Origin: Acetivibrio alkalicellulosi
GTDB taxonomy: Bacteria; Bacillota; Clostridia; Acetivibrionales; Acetivibrionaceae
Reading direction: 5' to 3'
Assembly (NCBI GenBank): GCA_008125075.1
Contig: VLTH01000003.1
Location: 93,935 to 157,934 of the forward strand
DNA: 64,000 nucleotides
Below the pieces are notes generated by a model that saw only the letters and a list, made by a program, of their open reading frames with translations, made no database searches and was not told the DNA's origin. The translations under genes were made by a program, and so were the position numbers. Of the stretch, positions 60,653 through 64,000 are shown piece by piece. The first letter of the stretch is position 1; every line of letters starts with the position of its first letter.

Positions 60653-62311
60653 CCCTAATTATGCTACAGTAAAATTATTGACAAAATTTTGGCTGATTAT
60701 TCCGTTTACACAGAAGGTCGGTCATTTATGAGCGTTCAGAACCGCTGGTTCTAATGTCTGGTTTTTATCTCTAACTCGTAATCTAAGAATAGATGGGGGT
60801 CGTGCCTCGTTGCCGCTTCAGTATTTCTTGTTGACCAAGGTAAATGAGAAGCTGCCACTTGCCAGGCATGTTACCTGCGTCTTCCAGAAGTGCCACATGA
60901 TTGAGTGGCTTCTTGCTGCTGGATATTTCGTGGGGGCGCAAGAAGTTATAGTAGGCAACCCAAAGAGAGGTGCTATGAACAGCACCATCGTCAGCCTTGT
61001 AACCACAGGTGACACGGTAGGATTCCTTAAAGGTGCGGTTCAGGCGTTCAATGATCTGCTTGAACGGGCGGTGTTCCTTGGAAATCTCATCGTCATTGGT
61101 AAGCCCTATGACCTGGGTGATGGGCACGTCCCAGTCCTTTTCAATCTTAAACTGCTGGGCGGCTAAGGGATAGGCGCTATAGCCGTCGGCAATGAATTTC
61201 AAGGATTTGCCTGGGAACTCTTTGAACTTGTCAAAGGCCATGCGCATGGTAAGGATGCAGGGGCCGACATCACGGGACATGGACACCCAGTAGCCAAGTA
61301 TGGAGCGTGACACTTTGTCCATGATAAGCCAGACATAGGCTTTCACGCCTTGGATTTTGATATAGGTCTCGTCAGCAGCCAGCTCGTTTGAAGGTTTGTA
61401 GTCATATGAGTCCACAAAAGGCTTTATGATAACGGCAGCAGTTTTGGCATAGGAGTTAACCATGGTATGGGAAATCTCAATACTGTGTATCTCCTTTAGG
61501 GCCTGTACGGTCTGGCGGAGAGATAGTTTTAAGTTGACCCGGTAGGTCAGGCACAATCCCATGATATAGGCGCTGTTCTTCTTATACTTGAAGGAAGTTG
61601 CCCACTTAGGGAGCTGGCTTAAGTCCATGTCGAAGAAGTTGACGGAGAACTCCCGATAGAGGTAGTGGAGCTTGTACTTCCAGTAGTCAGACGGCGGAAT
61701 GTCCTTGGAGAGCTTCTTCAAGTTCCGCCTGTAGTATGAGCAGTTGCTGTTGACGCATTTGTGGACACGGAAATGCTTACGATCCTTGACCGGTTGGAGT
61801 GCATGACCGCAGTAGGGACATAAGAGTTTTAATGGGGAGACGAGCTTTTCGCCATTGACGAAGGTCTGACCGCAAACCTTGCATTTAAACTGGCCACGGC
61901 CGCCGCTGTTGTCATAGATATATTCATGCGGGGCTCCGCAGAGAGGGCAAATGGTGCCGCTTGGAACATTATGGAGTTTGCCTTTCTGGGGCTTCACGGG
62001 CTTTGTTGCCTTTCCATAGCGGAGGCGGTAGTACTCATTCCAGAGCTGCCAGTCCTGTTTAACAAAGGGCTTGATGATGGGGAGCTTGTCAGTAAGAAAC
62101 TTCTGGTACTTAGGGCTGTGAAGTTCATCGTGTGCCCACTGCCTGAGAGGGATGTATCTTGCAATAAAAAGAATGAGCCAGCAAATTTGTTTGTATTGGT
62201 ATTGAATAATTGATAATAATTGGACAATAATTGTAATCATAAACAATGACTTCCTTTCGTAAGCTTTCGTGATTTTGTTTTGGTAATACAATTATTGACG
62301 AAAAATTAGGG
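60653..62311 (-). mobile_element. Insertion sequence between cobT and pylSc
   Basis: About 1.66 kb. Imperfect terminal inverted repeats, both starting CCCTAATT, match at 19 of 27 positions (60653-60679 against the complement of 62285-62311). It carries one transposase gene on the minus strand. Base composition of the coding part is near 50% G+C, far above the neighbours. Target-site duplication is not clear. The IS6-like DDE transposase suggests a member of or near the IS6/IS240 group, but the element is about twice the usual IS6 length. Confidence 0.75.
60783..62240 (-). CDS. DDE transposase with N-terminal zinc ribbons (IS6/IS240-like catalytic domain)
   Basis: 485 residues from the ATG at 62240 (AAAGGAAG upstream); an in-frame ATG 51 bases earlier is less likely. 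Two Cys-rich zinc-ribbon modules (ICPLCGAP...FKCKVCGQTF and LLCPYCGHAL...HKCVNSNC, about residues 95-175), a helix-turn-helix region (about 225-285), then a DDE domain: first Asp in ELAADETYIKIQG, second Asp in KFIADGYSAYPLA, Glu in IIERLNRTFKESY. The frame is intact, so the element may be active. Codon and base use differ strongly from the surrounding genes. Stop codon is TAG. Confidence 0.88.
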   Translation of the reverse strand: MITIIVQLLSIIQYQYKQICWLILFIARYIPLRQWAHDELHSPKYQKFLTDKLPIIKPFVKQDWQLWNEYYRLRYGKATKPVKPQKGKLHNVPSGTICPLCGAPHEYIYDNSGGRGQFKCKVCGQTFVNGEKLVSPLKLLCPYCGHALQPVKDRKHFRVHKCVNSNCSYYRRNLKKLSKDIPPSDYWKYKLHYLYREFSVNFFDMDLSQLPKWATSFKYKKNSAYIMGLCLTYRVNLKLSLRQTVQALKEIHSIEISHTMVNSYAKTAAVIIKPFVDSYDYKPSNELAADETYIKIQGVKAYVWLIMDKVSRSILGYWVSMSRDVGPCILTMRMAFDKFKEFPGKSLKFIADGYSAYPLAAQQFKIEKDWDVPITQVIGLTNDDEISKEHRPFKQIIERLNRTFKESYRVTCGYKADDGAVHSTSLWVAYYNFLRPHEISSSKKPLNHVALLEDAGNMPGKWQLLIYLGQQEILKRQRGTTPIYS

Positions 62312-62376
62312 GGTCATTGTTTTTTTTGAAAAAAAGATGGTGTATTCCTTGAAAATACAAGGTTTAATAAAAAAAA

Positions 62377-62402
62377 CGGGGTGTAAAACTTTACACTACC
62401 CG
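62377..62402 (+). promoter_or_regulatory. Hairpin/palindrome in the leader of pylSc
   Basis: CGGG-GTGTAAA, AC, TTTACAC-TA-CCCG: an 11-bp interrupted stem ending 8 bases before the ribosome site of pylSc. It could be an operator or an RNA hairpin that affects translation. A TTGACG (62295-62300) inside the IS end may be a -35 element for pylSc, but no well-spaced -10 is seen. Confidence 0.45.
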
Positions 62403-62423
62403 ATATGTTATGGAGGTGAAGAA

Positions 62424-63266
62424 ATGAAAATTACATTTTCTGAGGCGCAAAAAAACAGGTTAACTGAGTTGGGAATGAAAGAAAATGAGACAAGATTACA
62501 GTTTGAAACAGTCAAGGAACGTGAAATGGAATATAAGAAAATTGAAAAGTCAGCAGTTGCCAAAAATCGAGAAAAATTAATGAGTTTAACAGAAAGTATA
62601 TATCAACCAAAGCTTTGTAAATTACAGCAGGATTTGATTAATTGTCTATTGGAAGAAAAATTTACTCAGGTCACTACTCCTTCTACTATTACTAGAAAGT
62701 TTTTAGAACGTATGTCAATAGAACAGGCACATCCTTTGTACAATCAAGTGTTTTGGCTGGACGATAGAACATGCTTGCGACCAATGCTTGCTCCTAATCT
62801 TTATGAGATATCTCAAAAAATGATGAATTATTGCAAAATGCCATTAAAAATATTTGAGATAGGATCATGTTTTAGAAAAGAATCTGAAGGAAAATCACAT
62901 TTAAAAGAATTTACAATGCTTAATTTAGTTGAATGGGGAACACCTGTAGAGGATAGAGTAGAGCGGTTAAAAGAATTAGTTGATAGTGTATTAAAAGCTG
63001 CCCATATTAGTGAGTATGGGTTTGAGAATGAGGACTCTTTAGTCTATGGAATTGGACTTGATGTTATTGGAAATGGTGGATTGGAATTGGCATCCACATC
63101 TATGGGTCCTCACCCTCTAGATTCTGCATGGAGGGTATCAAGTAGTTGGGTTGGTGCTGGATTTGGATTGGAACGATTGCTTATGTATCGTGAGGGTGAG
63201 GAGGGTATTCACCGATATTCAAAAAGTATTTCATTTCTAGATGGTGCCAGACTAAATATAAAATAG
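62424..63266 (+). CDS. pylSc: Pyrrolysyl-tRNA synthetase catalytic protein PylSc
   Basis: 280 residues from ATG 62424 (GGAGGTG 7 bases upstream), close to the 288 of Desulfitobacterium PylSc. Class II synthetase motifs: motif 2 region FEIGSCFRKESEGKSHLKEF, MLNLVEWGTP, and motif 3 GFGLERLLM. Pyrrolysine-pocket features LRPMLAPNLYE and the C-terminal SISFLDGARLNI are conserved. It charges tRNA-Pyl with pyrrolysine, helped by PylSn. It lies downstream of an IS and so needs its own promoter or readthrough. Its own stop codon is TAG. Confidence 0.95.
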   Translation: MKITFSEAQKNRLTELGMKENETRLQFETVKEREMEYKKIEKSAVAKNREKLMSLTESIYQPKLCKLQQDLINCLLEEKFTQVTTPSTITRKFLERMSIEQAHPLYNQVFWLDDRTCLRPMLAPNLYEISQKMMNYCKMPLKIFEIGSCFRKESEGKSHLKEFTMLNLVEWGTPVEDRVERLKELVDSVLKAAHISEYGFENEDSLVYGIGLDVIGNGGLELASTSMGPHPLDSAWRVSSSWVGAGFGLERLLMYREGEEGIHRYSKSISFLDGARLNIK

Positions 63267-63341
63267 TTAATCTTTGGTTTTAGAATTGTTACATCTAAAA
63301 CTTCCTTTCATTTTTAAAAAATAGAAATAGAACAGAAAGAT

Positions 63342-63380
63342 TTTACATAAATTTAACATGAATCTAACAAAGGTTAAACA
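63342..63380 (+). promoter_or_regulatory. Third PhoB/PhoP box array
   Basis: Hexamers TTTACA (63342), TTAACA (63353), CTAACA (63364) and TTAAAC (63374), at 11, 11 and 10 bases, the same phasing as before pstS. A small open frame starts 91 bases after the last box. The array suggests a phosphate-controlled transcript beginning here. Confidence 0.65.
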
Positions 63381-63470
63381 AAATATTGATATAGTTATTA
63401 TATAATTAAATTTAAAACTTTTTTGTGAGCTTTATGTCTATATTATATTTTGGGTTTTAAGGAGATGATT

Positions 63471-63572
63471 ATGATGGATGCCTTGCATTTATTTATATTC
63501 TTTATTATTTTTATATCCCTAGCATATATTTGCTTCTGTTTTTTTAAATGGGTTAACAAGAATACTATATGA
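63471..63572 (+). CDS. Possible 33-residue single-pass membrane peptide under Pho control
   Basis: ATG with AAGGAG 7 bases upstream, 33 codons, TGA stop. The peptide is one hydrophobic helix (about residues 5-26, rich in Phe, Ile, Leu, Cys) followed by a basic tail KWVNKNT. No family is recognised; KdpF-like and other small membrane subunits have a similar shape. Coding is supported only by the ribosome site, the Pho boxes and the amphipathic ending, so it remains tentative. Confidence 0.45.
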   Translation: MMDALHLFIFFIIFISLAYICFCFFKWVNKNTI

Positions 63573-63591
63573 TAGAGTAATTTTTAATATA

Positions 63592-63649
63592 AGATATACA
63601 AACAAAAAATCGTATCTATAAAAAGACGCCAACTTTTGTTTGTATATCT
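63592..63649. repeat. 16-bp perfect inverted repeat with 26-base loop
   Basis: Arms AGATATACAAACAAAA (63592-63607) and TTTTGTTTGTATATCT (63634-63649). It lies between the small frame and the convergent splB gene, so it may work as a terminator in both directions, though it lacks flanking T-runs. Confidence 0.65.
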
Positions 63650-63733
63650 AGAACTACGAAAATGGATTATTGCAGAATTTAAGATTATATGGTAAGTTGT
63701 TTTATGCAATATTATAAGATAAATAAGCAAACT

Positions 63734-64000
63734 TTATGTGAAATATTCGATTACAGAATCAGGAAAGTTACTTTTGATTATAGATGTAATGTATTCTTTA
63801 ATTTCTTTTACAGTTTCTTTTGAATAAATATATTTAAACCGTCCATACATTCCCCATTTAAGATTTCTCTTTGACTCATCCATATCCAATTTTGTATTTG
63901 GAAATCTTTTTAATATTGAATCTTTAGCTGTTGAAGTAAATCTGTGTTGAATTAATTCAAAGGTAATAGGTTCATTTGACTTTGATGTATTTATGTTTTC
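63734..64000 (-). CDS. splB: Spore photoproduct lyase SplB, C-terminal end (5' end outside window)
   Basis: The last 88 codons on the minus strand, open to the window edge. The sequence fits the C-terminus of SplB: FELIQHRFTSTAKDSIL, PNTKLDMDESKRN, YGRFKYIYSKETVKEI and an end in a Tyr-Phe-Thr-like tail where Bacillus SplB ends in Tyr-Trp-Thr. SplB is a radical SAM enzyme that repairs UV-induced spore photoproduct in DNA during germination. Its presence implies an endospore former. The radical SAM motif would lie outside the window. Confidence 0.85.
   Translation of the reverse strand, partial: ENINTSKSNEPITFELIQHRFTSTAKDSILKRFPNTKLDMDESKRNLKWGMYGRFKYIYSKETVKEIKEYITSIIKSNFPDSVIEYFT

Overview
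The window is AT-rich (roughly one third G+C by eye) with tightly packed operons, AGGAGG-type ribosome binding sites, a spore photoproduct lyase fragment, anaerobic cobalamin synthesis and a bacterial split pyrrolysine system. Together these point to an endospore-forming anaerobe of the class Clostridia (Bacillota) able to use methylamine. I cannot name the genus from sequence alone.

Layout. 1-4.1 kb: end of a sensor kinase, a receiver protein and a large c-di-GMP signalling protein. 4.1-11.4 kb: complete phosphate regulon pstSCAB-phoU-phoB-phoR behind an array of PhoB boxes. 11.5-14.7 kb: a secreted stalk-domain protein, an AraC/GyrI regulator with a TrmO-like gene, and a coiled-coil protein of 15 near-identical heptads. 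15.0-18.2 kb: alkaline phosphatase with a C-terminal CBM2-like domain under its own Pho boxes, then a YibE/F membrane protein. 18.9-22.4 kb: a radical SAM enzyme with a Ssu/Tau-type ABC transporter. 22.6-25.5 kb: a UroD/MtaA-like methyltransferase fused to a thioredoxin-like domain, divergent from a CobW-type GTPase. 25.8-29.2 kb: ammonium transporter, MocR-type regulator and two PII proteins.

29.6-48.5 kb: a cobalamin riboswitch followed by cbiMNQO (cobalt uptake) and a long operon of tetrapyrrole and corrin synthesis genes (cbiD, cbiL, cbiF, cbiG, hemA, cbiH, hemC, cobA-hemD, hemL, cbiX, cbiET, cbiA, cobD, cbiP, cbiC). hemB, cbiJ, cbiB, cobU and cobS are not in the window.

48.8-63.3 kb: an acetyltransferase, a class I glutamine amidotransferase, then the methylamine/pyrrolysine locus: mtmC, mtmB with an in-frame amber codon, tRNA-Pyl (CUA), a corrinoid activase fused to a UroD/MtbA-like methyltransferase domain, pylB, pylC, pylD, pylSn, cobT, an insertion sequence, and pylSc. 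The B12 operon upstream would supply the corrinoid used by MtmC. Three copies of a terminator-like repeat punctuate this locus. The window ends with a third PhoB-box array ahead of a possible 33-residue membrane peptide, and the 3' end of splB.

Main points of interest: mtmB needs amber readthrough (Pyl at residue 204), although UAG is an ordinary stop codon for about a quarter of the genes here; the activase-methyltransferase fusion; separation of the two halves of pyrrolysyl-tRNA synthetase by cobT and an IS; and several dispersed structured intergenic repeats.
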